64,000 nucleotides of DNA. It comes from JAUIKM01 sp964445695. GTDB lineage: Bacteria > Bacteroidota > Ignavibacteria > Kapaibacteriales > UBA7675. Positions 43,390 to 52,684 of this stretch are shown here, piece after piece (the first letter of the stretch is position 1; each line of letters begins with the position of its first letter). The notes below the pieces were generated by a model. That model was not told where the DNA came from. It searched no databases and worked only from the letters and a program-made list of their open reading frames with translations. The translations under genes were made by a program, and so were the position numbers. The stretch is from the NCBI GenBank assembly GCA_964445695.1, contig CAYULF010000002.1, positions 330,393 to 394,392 on the forward strand, written 5' to 3'.

Positions 43390-46300
43390 TTACGCAGCCT
43401 CACCCGCACCACGCCCGTTCATCACCCAGAAAAGCGCCGGAATAACGAGCAGATTCAATAGCGTCGCACTCGTCAGGCCGCCGAGGATCACCAGCGCCAT
43501 GGGACTCTGAATCTCGTTGCCGGCCTGGTTACCCGCCATCGCCAGCGGAATCAACGCCAGCCCCGTCGTAAGCGCAGTCATCACGATTGGATTTAAACGA
43601 TCCAGTGAACCGCGCATAATTGTATCGTACAAACCAACGCCCTCGCCAAGCAAAACCTGGTAGTGCGAAATTAACAGAATCCCGTTGCGCGTTGCGATGC
43701 CGAAAAGACTGATGAAGCCGATCGTCGAGGCGATCGAAACAATGCCGCTTGTGAAGTAAACCGTCAGCACGCCGCCGATCAGCGCCAGCGGCAAATTCAA
43801 CAACACAACGCCGGCGAGTTTCAGGTCCTGGAACTCGTGGTACAGCAGCATGAAGATGATCAGTATCGCAGCTACGGAAGCGATCAGCAGCAGCTGAGAA
43901 GCGCGTTCCTCGCTCTCAAACTGGCCGCCGTACTCAATGCGGTAATTCTCCGGCAATTCAACATTTGCATCGATGGCCGAGCGGATGTCGTTAACAACGC
44001 CGCGCAGGTCGCGCCCGGCGACGTTGGCCGAGACCACAACTTTGCGCTCGACGTTTTCACGTGAGATGTTGTAAGGACTGCTGACAACTTCAACATCGGC
44101 CACGTAATTGAGCGGCACCTTTGTTCCGTCGCCCGTGTCCAACAGTGTGTTGCGGATGGCCTCTATGCCGTCGCGCTCCTCCTCGGCATAACGCAGCACC
44201 AGATCAAAACTGCGCTGCCCTTCAAAGACCTGTGAGACGGCTTCGCCGCCGAGCGCCACTTCAACAAAGTCCATCAGCTTGCCGACGGTGATGCCGTAGC
44301 GCGCCATAATCTGCCGGCGCGGTTTAATGCGAATCTGCGGCACCTCGATCTGCTGTTCCACGCCGACATCCACCAGACCGTCAATACCGCTGATCTGCGC
44401 CTTGATCTGATTTCCGAGTGTAAACAGTTTGTTCAGATCGGAGCCGAAGAGTTTCATGGCAATATTGGCGCGCGTGCCGGAGAGCATGTGGTCGATGCGG
44501 TGCGCAATCGGCTGCCCCAACGTAATGTTAACACCCGGCACCACGGCCAGTTTGGCGCGCAGCGCCGCCAGAAATTCTTCCTTGCTTCGGCCGCTGAGTT
44601 TAAACGGCGCGTCAATCTCCGAGCCGTTGACGCCCTGCGCGTGTTCGTCCAGTTCCGCGCGGCCCGTGCGACGCGACACCAGACTGATTTCGTCCATCTC
44701 CAGCAGCAGGCGTTCGACCATGCGCCCGGTTTTATTCGACTCTTCCAGTGAAATTCCCGGCGGGCAGACCACGCTCACCAGCACCGAACCCTCGTCGAAT
44801 TCCGGCAGGAAACTGCGGCCGAGGCCCATCAGAACCCAGCCGGCGACGCCCAGCATCAGCAGCGTTGCGCCGATCAACAGAAGGGGAACCTTGAGCGTTA
44901 AACGCAACACCACGCGGTACATCGCCGCCAGCCCGCGTTCAACAAAACTTCCCTTTGCCTGTTTAAGCAGGCGCTTTTCGTTGCCGAGCAGATAACTACC
45001 CAGCACCGGAGTTATGGACACCGCCACAATCAGCGAGGTCAGCAGCGACACGATAAAGGAGATGCCGAGCGGCTGCAGCAGACGCCCCTCCATGCCGCTT
45101 AACAAAAAGAGCGGCGTGAACGACACAACAATTATCAGCGTTGCGATCATGATCGAATTGCGAATCTCGGTCGACGCCTCGTACACGACGGTCACAACGG
45201 ACTTGCGCGCCGCCGGCGGCCGTTGCACGTTCTCGCGCAAACGTTTGTAAATGTTCTCCACGTCGATGATTGCGTCGTCCACCAGCGCGCCGATGGCTAT
45301 CGCCATGCCGCCCAGACTCATTGTATTGATGGTCAAACCGAGAAGTTTAAGCACGATGATCGTGACCAGCAGCGAAACCGGAATGGCGATAAGCGAGATG
45401 ACCGTCGTGCGCCAGTTCAACAGAAAAATGATCAGCACGATGCAAATGAAAAAGATGCCCTCGAGCAAGGTCTGCTGCAGGTTGGCGATCGCCGTTTCGA
45501 TGAAGTTGGCCTGACGGAAAATGTGCGGGTTGATTTCGACGCCGGCCGGAAGCTGCGCGGCGATGTCTTCCAGCGCAGCGTCAATTTTCTGCGTTAAGTT
45601 CAGCGTATTGGCGTTCGGCTGTTTAAGCAGCGTCATGATCACCGCATCGCTTGCCATGAACGAAGCGTCGCCAATTTTGGGCGCTGCGCCGATCTTCACT
45701 TCGGCGACGTCGCCGATCGTCAGCGGCGAGCCGTCGATGCGTTTAATCAATGACTCGCTGAGTTCGGCGACGGCATTTGTGCGGCCCTGCCCGCGGATGA
45801 TGTACTGATTACCGTACTCGGCCACCACGCCGCCGGAAGCGTTGTTATTGGAGTTGCGCAGCGCCTCTTCCAGCTCCTCCAGCGTCACATCGTAATACGC
45901 CATTTTGGTCGGCGAGGCGTGCACCTGATATTGTTTGTATCCGCCGCCGGTGACGATGACCTGAGACACGCCGTTCACCGCCAGCAGTTGACGTCGTATG
46001 TTCCAGTCGGCCAGGGTGCGCAGCTCCAGCGGCGGGATGCTGTCCGAGGTGACGCTTAACAACATCACCTCGCCCATGATCGAGGAAATCGGCGCCAGCA
46101 CGGGGCTGCCGACGCTCTCCGGCAAACGCTCCGCCACCGTACTTAAACGCTCGGTGACGATCTGGCGCGCCTGATAGATATCGGTGCCCCAGTCGAATTC
46201 CGCCCAAACGATCGAAAATCCGCGCGCGGTGGACGAGCGCAGTCGCCGCAGGTCCGGCGCGCCGTTTAACGCGGCCTCGATCGGATACGAGACCAGGCGT

Positions 46301-46485
46301 TCCACTTCCTCCGTCGCCATGCCGTGCGCTTCGGTCATCACCGCCACGGTCGGCGCGGTCAGGTCGGGAAAAACATCCACGTCCATGTCGGACGCTACAT
46401 ATGCGCCGCCGAGCATGACGGCCAGCGCCAGGAACAGCACCAGAGGCCGGTTCCGCAGCGAGAGTTCAATTATTGTGTTAAGCAT
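43390..46485 (-). CDS. Heavy-metal efflux RND transporter, CusA/CzcA family
   Basis: This 1,031-aa inner-membrane proton-driven pump expels metal cations or Cu(I)/Ag(I) from periplasm and cytoplasm. The start NTIIELSLRNRPLVLF, DVDVFPDLTAPTVAVMTEAHGMATEEVERLVSYPIE and the later GGMAIAIGALVDDAIIDVENIYKRLREN (TM4 with acidic residues) are diagnostic of the HME branch of RND pumps. Two halves with large periplasmic loops and about 12 membrane helices are visible, and length is normal. The metal cannot be assigned with confidence. The adaptor gene lies 35 nt upstream in the same operon; no TolC-type channel gene is present. Confidence 0.9.
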   Translation of the reverse strand: MLNTIIELSLRNRPLVLFLALAVMLGGAYVASDMDVDVFPDLTAPTVAVMTEAHGMATEEVERLVSYPIEAALNGAPDLRRLRSSTARGFSIVWAEFDWGTDIYQARQIVTERLSTVAERLPESVGSPVLAPISSIMGEVMLLSVTSDSIPPLELRTLADWNIRRQLLAVNGVSQVIVTGGGYKQYQVHASPTKMAYYDVTLEELEEALRNSNNNASGGVVAEYGNQYIIRGQGRTNAVAELSESLIKRIDGSPLTIGDVAEVKIGAAPKIGDASFMASDAVIMTLLKQPNANTLNLTQKIDAALEDIAAQLPAGVEINPHIFRQANFIETAIANLQQTLLEGIFFICIVLIIFLLNWRTTVISLIAIPVSLLVTIIVLKLLGLTINTMSLGGMAIAIGALVDDAIIDVENIYKRLRENVQRPPAARKSVVTVVYEASTEIRNSIMIATLIIVVSFTPLFLLSGMEGRLLQPLGISFIVSLLTSLIVAVSITPVLGSYLLGNEKRLLKQAKGSFVERGLAAMYRVVLRLTLKVPLLLIGATLLMLGVAGWVLMGLGRSFLPEFDEGSVLVSVVCPPGISLEESNKTGRMVERLLLEMDEISLVSRRTGRAELDEHAQGVNGSEIDAPFKLSGRSKEEFLAALRAKLAVVPGVNITLGQPIAHRIDHMLSGTRANIAMKLFGSDLNKLFTLGNQIKAQISGIDGLVDVGVEQQIEVPQIRIKPRRQIMARYGITVGKLMDFVEVALGGEAVSQVFEGQRSFDLVLRYAEEERDGIEAIRNTLLDTGDGTKVPLNYVADVEVVSSPYNISRENVERKVVVSANVAGRDLRGVVNDIRSAIDANVELPENYRIEYGGQFESEERASQLLLIASVAAILIIFMLLYHEFQDLKLAGVVLLNLPLALIGGVLTVYFTSGIVSIASTIGFISLFGIATRNGILLISHYQVLLGEGVGLYDTIMRGSLDRLNPIVMTALTTGLALIPLAMAGNQAGNEIQSPMALVILGGLTSATLLNLLVIPALFWVMNGRGAGEAA

Positions 46486-46520
46486 GATTCCTTAAACGCA
46501 CACTCTGCGTCGCCGTTTGT

Positions 46521-48167
46521 TTAATGACTGTGACCATGTGATGGAATACTGCTGGACATCGCCGCCATCTTGACGCGGTACGCGCCTTCGGTGACAATGA
46601 CCTCTCCTTCGTTTAATCCGCTGCGAACCTGTACAAACTCGCCGTCGTCGACGCCGAGTTCAACAGTGCGCTTCTCAAACGTCTCACCCGCCGACTGAAC
46701 GTAGACATAGTGATGTTCGTAATCCTCCATCACAGCGGAACGCGGTACAAGCAAAACGGCCTTTAAGGGTGTTGTTTTCAGGAAAACATCCACAAAAGCT
46801 CCGGCGAGAAGATCGCCCTTGTTGTCGATCTCAAAAAACACCGGGATAAATCCATTGCCTTCAATCGTATTCTTTCCGTAGGAAAGCAGGCGGCCGTTAA
46901 ACTCCTCGATGGAGTGCACCGCCTCGGAATAGGCCGTGCGGAAGTTGGCCGTGCGTATCGCCGGCAGCTCGCTGAAGTAGCGCTGCGAGACGTCGGCCTC
47001 CAGCACCATGCGGCGATTTTTTGTTAACACCAGCAGCGGCGCGCCGTTTTCAACAAACTGCCCTTCCTCCACCAGGATGTTTTTAACGTAGGCCGTGACC
47101 GGAGCGTTGATGAGCTGTGCGCCGTCCTCGTAGTTGTCAACCACGCTCTCGTATTCGGTGCGCGCCAGTTCGAGCGCGGCCTTGACGGCGTCGTATTCGC
47201 TGCGGGATATCACCTCGCTGTACAACAGCTTTTCGGCACGGTCGTAGTCGGCCTGAGCTCTGTCCAGCTCGGTTTTGGCTTCGCGGTAGTGCGTTTTAAT
47301 GCTTGCGTCGGTCAGTCCTTCGCCGGAAATGCGGAATAGAAGCTGCCCGGCTTCCATCTTTGTGCCGGTGAATACCTGGCGGCCGTTAAACAGAACAATG
47401 CCCGCCGTTTTGGCGCTGACGACAATTTCGTCGCCCTGCATCGCGCGGAAATGCCCGCCGGCGCGAATCACGTCGTGCATGTCGCCGCGGCCGACTTTGT
47501 TAACGCCGAAGTCGATCGACCAGGCCTGTTCCTTGGTGAGTGAAATTTCATCGTCGTCGGCATGTGCGGCCAGGGCGGCCTGCGCGACGGAATCATCTGG
47601 ATACACCTGCACGTCTTCGATGACAAAGCGCGCATTGTCGTCGGTCCCGTTCAGCTCCAGAATCAAACGCCCCGTGCCCACAGCGGTCGCCCACAGCGCC
47701 GGCTGAAAAATACCGGGACGGGCCGGCGCATCGACGCTGTGGCGAATGCCTTTGTCGCCGACAACCAGACTGGCGCTGAGTTTTCCGCTTTTCACCGGTT
47801 TATAGTCGGCCAGCCGCGTCAGGTGAACGTTGAAGTGCGCCAGATTGCCGGGTACGAGCGGTTCGTGTTCAACAAACAACTCGTAGTCGTCGGTCCAGAC
47901 TGTGAATGATTCGGACGGCGCTTCTTCCGCGCCGTGATCGTGTCCGCCATGGTCGGCGTGATCGTGCCCGCCATGGGAATGTGAATGGGAGTCGCCGCCC
48001 CGGGCCTCCCGGCAGCCGCTTGTCATGAAGCTGAACGCCATGACGATGACGGCCGGGAAAACCAGTGCGTGAATGATTACAAAGTGCGGTTTAACCTTCC
48101 GCGCCTTGGGTGTCGGTTTCCTCCATCGAGGCGCCGTCGCCGCCGTCTGTGTTCGTGCTGTCAGCAT
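46521..48167 (-). CDS. RND efflux periplasmic adaptor (CusB/HlyD family) with His-rich N-terminus
   Basis: This 548-aa membrane fusion lipoprotein links the pump to an outer-membrane channel. The chosen ATG 48167 has a perfect Shine-Dalgarno AGGAGG six bases upstream and gives a basic leader, a hydrophobic segment (ALVFPAVIVMAFSFMTSGC) and a lipobox Cys. A His/Asp-rich stretch (SHSHSHGGHDHADHGGHDHG) follows, probably metal binding. Then come an ~110-aa beta domain, a barrel-sandwich (VVSAKTAGIVLFNGRQVFTGTKMEAGQLLFRI), an alpha-hairpin coiled coil (IKTHYREAKTELDRAQADYDRAEKLL) and the C-terminal beta-barrel domains (LLVPRSAVMEDYEHHYVYV). The 5' end overlaps the upstream His/Asp-rich gene by 77 nt in another frame. 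Confidence 0.87.
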   Translation of the reverse strand: MLTARTQTAATAPRWRKPTPKARKVKPHFVIIHALVFPAVIVMAFSFMTSGCREARGGDSHSHSHGGHDHADHGGHDHGAEEAPSESFTVWTDDYELFVEHEPLVPGNLAHFNVHLTRLADYKPVKSGKLSASLVVGDKGIRHSVDAPARPGIFQPALWATAVGTGRLILELNGTDDNARFVIEDVQVYPDDSVAQAALAAHADDDEISLTKEQAWSIDFGVNKVGRGDMHDVIRAGGHFRAMQGDEIVVSAKTAGIVLFNGRQVFTGTKMEAGQLLFRISGEGLTDASIKTHYREAKTELDRAQADYDRAEKLLYSEVISRSEYDAVKAALELARTEYESVVDNYEDGAQLINAPVTAYVKNILVEEGQFVENGAPLLVLTKNRRMVLEADVSQRYFSELPAIRTANFRTAYSEAVHSIEEFNGRLLSYGKNTIEGNGFIPVFFEIDNKGDLLAGAFVDVFLKTTPLKAVLLVPRSAVMEDYEHHYVYVQSAGETFEKRTVELGVDDGEFVQVRSGLNEGEVIVTEGAYRVKMAAMSSSIPSHGHSH

Positions 48168-48378
48168 CGAATTCCTCCTGTTGATGATCATGATCGTGGT
48201 CATGATCGTGGCCGTCGTGATCGTCGTGGTCATGGTCGTGACCGTCGTGATCGTGGCCGTCATGGTCGTGTCCACTGTGTTCCATGTCCTGCGGATGATC
48301 GTTGTCATCCGCGCCGCCGCTGCAAGCCGAAAGCAGAATCGCGAAGGTAACGGCAAATGCCGCCAATAAATTCTTCAT
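48091..48378 (-). CDS. His/Asp-rich metal-binding lipoprotein
   Basis: This 95-aa protein has a clear lipoprotein signal (MKNLLAAFAVTFAILLSAC). The mature part is dominated by HDHDGHDHD-type repeats (about residues 36-65) and ends in an acidic tail. It is probably a periplasmic or outer-membrane metal chelator or chaperone feeding the RND pump encoded downstream. I chose the ATG at 48378, which has AGAGG 8 nt upstream. Low-complexity composition prevents family assignment. Its 3' end overlaps the adaptor gene by 77 nt. Confidence 0.75.
   Translation of the reverse strand: MKNLLAAFAVTFAILLSACSGGADDNDHPQDMEHSGHDHDGHDHDGHDHDHDDHDGHDHDHDHDHQQEEFDADSTNTDGGDGASMEETDTQGAEG
48174..48179 (-). promoter_or_regulatory. 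Perfect Shine-Dalgarno that fixes the adaptor start inside another gene
   Basis: AGGAGG on minus lies six bases before the ATG at 48167. It is inside the coding sequence of the His/Asp-rich lipoprotein (codons for Q-E-E), so the adaptor start is internal to that gene. Confidence 0.7.
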
Positions 48379-48479
48379 GCTCAAAACCTCTGTCGGATAA
48401 ATGTGAATGTGTTAAACAGCAGCACGTACCGCTTCCGTTGAGCGGAAGGGCGCATGCAAGAGGCTGTTTTCTCGTGGAA

Positions 48480-48992
48480 TTAACTGAATGTAGGAGGCGC
48501 GCGCAGCGGAGCATCGTTAAGTACGACGGACTGCACGGGAAGAATGCACTGGGGGGAAATTCGCTGAAAATCGGAAGGCGCCTCCAAGGACGCGGTCTGC
48601 GGCTGATCCGTGCCGCAGAGCATCGGCATGAGCACCTTTATACTGCCGCGTTTAACATCCTGCAGCAGATGCAGACAGTTGCTGGCGCAGACCGTTGCGT
48701 GATGCAGGTCCGCCAGAGCCGCACTCAGGGAGCTGAACCACGTAGCGCCTGTTCTGGCCGTTTGTTCGCTCGCACAGGCCTGCGCGTCGCCGCAGCAGCT
48801 TTTGTGTCCGTGGACGTGCAAGTGACTTTCGACTTCGGCGGAGTGGGCCGTGTGCGGGTGCCCTCCGGCGCAGTGTTCGGCGCCATGGCAGTGCGGAATC
48901 AGATTGTGCAGCAGTACCAGCGCATACAGGGCCGTCAGCAGCACCGCAATGGTCCTGGCCGGCTTTCCCGCATTGTCTACGCTGTACTGCAT
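48480..48992 (-). CDS. Hypothetical His/Cys-rich single-pass membrane protein of the metal-efflux operon
   Basis: This 170-aa protein (ATG 48992) has one N-terminal membrane helix (TIAVLLTALYALVLLHNLIPHCHG) followed by a His/Cys-rich segment (HPHTAHSAEVESHLHVHGHKSCCG) and further Cys residues. Small proteins with the VLLHNLIPHCH pattern are common next to metal efflux genes in Bacteroidota, but I know no function. It lies 100 nt upstream of the His/Asp-rich lipoprotein on the same strand, so it is probably the first gene of a four-gene metal-handling operon. Confidence 0.7.
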   Translation of the reverse strand: MQYSVDNAGKPARTIAVLLTALYALVLLHNLIPHCHGAEHCAGGHPHTAHSAEVESHLHVHGHKSCCGDAQACASEQTARTGATWFSSLSAALADLHHATVCASNCLHLLQDVKRGSIKVLMPMLCGTDQPQTASLEAPSDFQRISPQCILPVQSVVLNDAPLRAPPTFS

Positions 48993-49513
48993 GTTTAATG
49001 GCTCGTTTTGGTTCCCTGCACGATTCCGTCGCGCTCTTCTAAGCGAAACAGATGCGATAAAGGATAATTTAGTCACAATTTCTGCCGCCGGATGTCGGGC
49101 GGCCTGTCGGTCTCGCGGCCGGCAATTCCGCAAAGCAGCGTAAAAACTATGCATTCTACTCAGGATATGCAAGGTCTATTGTTCCGCGCTGAGTTTCTGA
49201 GCGCTTCGCCCCATTTCATGTGGCTTGCTTTTTGCTTTTGTTCGTCGCCGTGTGCGCAGCACTACGTAAAACTACGTAGGAGCTGTGAGCGCTAAGGGCT
49301 CACAGCTCCTTTTGCCGCGCGGAGCCCCGAGTCCCAGGCCCCCAATCCGCAAGACTGTCTCCCGATTTGAAACCTGACAATCTTCAGCTAACTTCCGGGC
49401 GTCAGGCCCCAAACCCGCCGACGAGCAAAAGAAAAAAGCAAGCCGCCGAACAAAGTGAGGAGGCGAAGCGCTCCGACGCGAGAGGCCGTACAACTCACGT
49501 GAAAAGTACACTT
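48993..49513. repeat. Repeat-dense intergenic region: R2 (minus), TACGTA boxes, P29, R2 (plus)
   Basis: The 521-bp gap contains R2 on minus (49222-49246) and the TACGTAAAACTACGTA box (49263-49278). The palindrome P29 follows at 49280-49308, with CTTTT after it. R2 on plus (49420-49447) continues to GGAGGCGAAGCGCTC. The two R2 copies are inverted around the palindrome. No gene is seen. A promoter for the metal operon must lie near 49000-49100, which is AT-rich. Confidence 0.65.
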
Positions 49514-50002
49514 ATGGACATGGAAATACTCCTCCCGATTTGCGGCTTGCTGTTTATCGCCGTGGCGGTCTACCTGCTGCTGAGAGCACTGAAAGGCACA
49601 CGCGCCGAAAGGTGGCCGCAAGTCGAAGCCGTCATTACCCGGTCGATGCTCAAAACGCAGTATGCATCGGATTCCGGGCTGTCGCCGTCAAAAACGGACT
49701 ACGTCAGCGGCAGCGACGTCGGCCCGCGCACCATGTACCAGGCGGATATAATATATGAGTACCGCGTGGCGGGCACTACCTACAAAGGCCACCGGGTGAG
49801 CACGTTGGACACTTCGACAAATTCCAAGGCGCTGGCGGTAAAAGTACGGGATCGCTATCCGCTGGACGCCAGGGTGAAAGCCTACGTCGACCCGCGCGAT
49901 CCCGAGTTTGCCGTGCTGGAAACCGGGGTCAGCACGAGCGCTATATTCCTGGTGGCCGTTTTTGCCCTGATGGGCATGATTATGCTTCTCATCTCAATGT
50001 AG
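49514..50002 (+). CDS. DUF3592-family membrane protein
   Basis: This 162-aa protein starts at ATG 49514. Two membrane helices (residues ~5-22 and ~140-160) flank an extracytoplasmic beta domain with the DUF3592 pattern: RWPQVEAVITRS, YQADIIYEYRVAGTTYKGHRVS, and RYPLDARVKAYVDPRDPEFAVLETG. Function of the family is not known. It stands alone between a repeat-rich gap and the TPR-LuxR gene. The reading frame stays open upstream to 49367 through the R2 element, but this extension is not credible coding sequence. Confidence 0.75.
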   Translation: MDMEILLPICGLLFIAVAVYLLLRALKGTRAERWPQVEAVITRSMLKTQYASDSGLSPSKTDYVSGSDVGPRTMYQADIIYEYRVAGTTYKGHRVSTLDTSTNSKALAVKVRDRYPLDARVKAYVDPRDPEFAVLETGVSTSAIFLVAVFALMGMIMLLISM

Positions 50003-50043
50003 ACCGCCTCGGAAAACACTGCGCCGGCAGCGGACCCTACCCG

Positions 50044-50074
50044 TTGTCGCGACAATGCCGAATGCGTATATTTC
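50044..50074 (+). promoter_or_regulatory. Candidate Bacteroidota-type promoter for the TPR-LuxR gene
   Basis: TTG at 50044-50046, 20 nt of spacer, then TATATTTC at 50067-50074 approximates the Bacteroidota consensus TTG-N19-21-TAnnTTTG. It lies ~77 nt before the chosen start codon. Confidence 0.45.
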
Positions 50075-50150
50075 GTGTTGCACACGGAATAACACGCCCC
50101 GCGCACTGCGCTGTGGGCACCATTCAGGCCGCAGTCCTGTCGCTTCGTGT

Positions 50151-52220
50151 ATGAATGTCAATATCGCCCAATTGCGGGCTAAAGTCGCCAATACGCGCGG
50201 GCTCCGCAAAATTCGCGCCGAAGCCGAATTGGTCGAAGTCCTTGCGGGCGTCGATCAGCAGGAAGCGCTTGCAATCGCCCGCGATTCCGCCGAGCGAGCG
50301 CGCGAACTCCTCCACAAGACACGCACCCGCGGCGGCGACAGCAAAACCTACGAACTCAATCTGGCCTGGATCCTGCGCGCCCTGGCATTTACGCTTAAAG
50401 CCACGCTGGATTACGACGCCGCATTTACCGCCGTCGACGAATCAATTGCGCTCTTCGGCAAAGCCGGCGACACAACCGAAGTGCTGCGCGCCTACTACGT
50501 CCGCCACCTCCTCTTCCGCGATCAACGCAAGTTCGACAGCGCCCTGGACGTGCTCAACGAGGCGATCAACGTAGCCGCGCTCAGCATGGATCAATCGCAG
50601 GACGGCATACTCTCCGGCGCGCGCGGTACGGTGCTCATGTTGCTTGGACGCCAGGATGAAGCCGAGGTGGATTTCCGGCGCGCGCTCGACATCGCCCGCA
50701 GCACGGGCGATACCGTGTCGGAATACGTGATTCTGGGCGACTGGTCCCACATGCAGGAAACCCGCGGCCGGATGCGTGACGCCACGCGACTGCTGGACGA
50801 AGCCATCGCCCTGCTGCGCCGCACCAACATCGGCGGGCCGCGCAATCAGGTTCACATGTTCTGGAACTACTACCGCAGCCTCTACTCCACCGGTCGCGAG
50901 CTGCCCAAAGCCTACCGCCTGCTGGACGAAGCGATAGAAGTGGCGCGCACAGCCGGCCTGGTGTTCAACCAGGGCAGTATGTTGAGTGAAAAAGCCATCG
51001 GCCTTGGACGACGCGGTTTTTACGATGATGCCGTCGAGTTCGCGTTCCAGGCCCTGCAGGTCTACACGGAAAACGACCACCAGGCCGGCATGGCTCACAG
51101 CAATGCGCTGCTGGCCCTGACTCTGCGTCTGACGCCGTTCCAGGCGGAAGCAAAATTGTTTCAGCAGCGCTCCGCCGAACTGTTCAACAGTCTGCAGATA
51201 CGCGAGCTGCGGCGCGAAGACCAGCTGCCCACAGGCGTCGTCCTTCTGGCGCACACCGCCTGCGAAACACTGGACTACGACAAATACGTCGACTACTTCC
51301 AGACTCTGACGGAGCAGCAGGGCAATCCGGACACGACGCGCTCCATCGGCGAGCGGCTGGGACTTGCCGTTCTGCTGGAAGCCCAGGGGCGGTCGGCGCG
51401 CGCGTTGGACCTGTATCGCTCGATTCAGGAAGAGATGTCACGCCACGGTCACCTGCTGGAGCACATGCTCATCGGTTTTCAGCTTGGTCGCCTGCTGATT
51501 TACACGGGCCAGGTCGAGGAAGGGCGCGACCTGCTGCGCCGCGCCACGCGGTCCGCCTGCGAACACGGCTACTACGGCCGCGCGCTGGACACGCTGATCG
51601 TGTTGGAGGAATCCTGCGCTCCCGCCGCCCTGCCGCCGCAGGAAAAAGCCGAACTCAACGAACTGCGCCGGACGCTGTTGCGGCCCGCGGTTCTGACGCG
51701 CATCGAACTATGCCTGCAACGCCACTTCAGTCGGCAGGTCGAAGCGGAGTTGGCCGCGAGCCGCGCCGAACTGGAGCAGACGCACAATCGCCTCAATGCC
51801 CTGCAGCGCAGCGTCGCCTCGCGCGACGCCCACATTCAGCACCTCACGCAGCGCCTGCAGCAGCTGGCCCACGGAATGAACAATCTGGCCGAGCAGGACG
51901 CCGCCGAAGGCGACAACCGCCTGAACGAGCTGCGCGATCTGGCGCTGGCCGCCGCCGAACGCGACTCCTGGACCGAGTTTGAACTCGAAAGCAGCAATCA
52001 GGACGAAGACTTCCTGCGCACCCTGGCCGAACACTTTCCGCGCCTGACCACCAGCGAGCGCAAAATCTGTGCGCTCATCCGCCTCAACAACACCACGCGC
52101 GACCTCTGCCGCCTGCTCAATATCTCGCCGCGTTCCGTTCAGGTCTATCGGTATCGCATCCGCAAAAAACTCGAACTGCGCTCGTCCGACGACCTCAACG
52201 CCTACATTCTCAGCCTCTGA
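50151..52220 (+). CDS. TPR-containing LuxR-type transcriptional regulator
   Basis: This 689-aa cytoplasmic regulator starts at ATG 50151. About residues 20-510 form TPR-like helix pairs (for example YDAAFTAVDESIALFGKAGD, QDEAEVDFRRALDIARSTGD, DDAVEFAFQALQVYTENDH). A coiled coil (QVEAELAASRAELEQTHNRLNALQRSV...IQHLTQRLQQL) follows. The last ~65 residues are a LuxR-like HTH, LTTSERKICALIRLNNTTRDLCRLLNISPRSVQVYRYRIRKKLEL. There is no receiver or sensor domain in the visible sequence. It stands directly upstream of giant 3, on the same strand, and could control it; that is inference from position. Confidence 0.8.
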   Translation: MNVNIAQLRAKVANTRGLRKIRAEAELVEVLAGVDQQEALAIARDSAERARELLHKTRTRGGDSKTYELNLAWILRALAFTLKATLDYDAAFTAVDESIALFGKAGDTTEVLRAYYVRHLLFRDQRKFDSALDVLNEAINVAALSMDQSQDGILSGARGTVLMLLGRQDEAEVDFRRALDIARSTGDTVSEYVILGDWSHMQETRGRMRDATRLLDEAIALLRRTNIGGPRNQVHMFWNYYRSLYSTGRELPKAYRLLDEAIEVARTAGLVFNQGSMLSEKAIGLGRRGFYDDAVEFAFQALQVYTENDHQAGMAHSNALLALTLRLTPFQAEAKLFQQRSAELFNSLQIRELRREDQLPTGVVLLAHTACETLDYDKYVDYFQTLTEQQGNPDTTRSIGERLGLAVLLEAQGRSARALDLYRSIQEEMSRHGHLLEHMLIGFQLGRLLIYTGQVEEGRDLLRRATRSACEHGYYGRALDTLIVLEESCAPAALPPQEKAELNELRRTLLRPAVLTRIELCLQRHFSRQVEAELAASRAELEQTHNRLNALQRSVASRDAHIQHLTQRLQQLAHGMNNLAEQDAAEGDNRLNELRDLALAAAERDSWTEFELESSNQDEDFLRTLAEHFPRLTTSERKICALIRLNNTTRDLCRLLNISPRSVQVYRYRIRKKLELRSSDDLNAYILSL

Positions 52221-52684
52221 ATACGCCTTTTTACCTTCAATTTCGGCTCCCGGTGCAACAGTTCTGTTGTCATTTTGTAGTGCCCATGTTGCAGCTGCAC
52301 AGCCGTACTTTGCCTCCTGCATACGGCGGTCAGGCTGCGGCTCGTTAATCCGATCGGTCTTTTTCGGGCCGAACCGGCCGTCGATTTTTAGCGTGGTGGA
52401 GATCAGGTTCAGGCGCGGACGGACTGCGGCATCCCGCTGTTCGGCAGGCTGTTTTTCAGTTCGTTTCGGACTGTTTTGTACTTTGGGAGCTTCTCCTGAT
52501 TGCAGCGCCGTTTTCCCTTTGGTCTCCCGGCTCGCTTTTTCCTCTTGTCAGGCGCCGAATTCCGGGTTCCGTGTCCCGGAGACAGTCGCAGGTGTTTTGG
52601 CAGCAAGTGGCAAATAAGATAACAGGCCGGAAATCATCGATCGATTGCGCGGAAGTGATTCGTGAACTATCAGAAAAAGTACAG
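52221..52684. repeat. Intergenic region upstream of giant 3 with R2 copy
   Basis: 464 bp without a convincing gene. An R2 copy on minus lies at 52529-52550 (TGACAAGAGGAAAAAGCGAGCC). The frame of giant 3 is open from 52571, but the ATG at 52685 fits the other giants' leader better. The promoter of giant 3 should lie here. Confidence 0.45.

Noticed and set aside
48168..48356. N-terminal extension of the RND adaptor up to 48356
   Set aside because: The extension is a Met/Thr-rich out-of-frame reading of the His/Asp repeat of the preceding gene; ATG 48167 has a perfect Shine-Dalgarno.
49367..49513. N-terminal extension of the DUF3592 protein
   Set aside because: The extra residues are a translation of the R2 repeat; the membrane protein begins naturally at ATG 49514.
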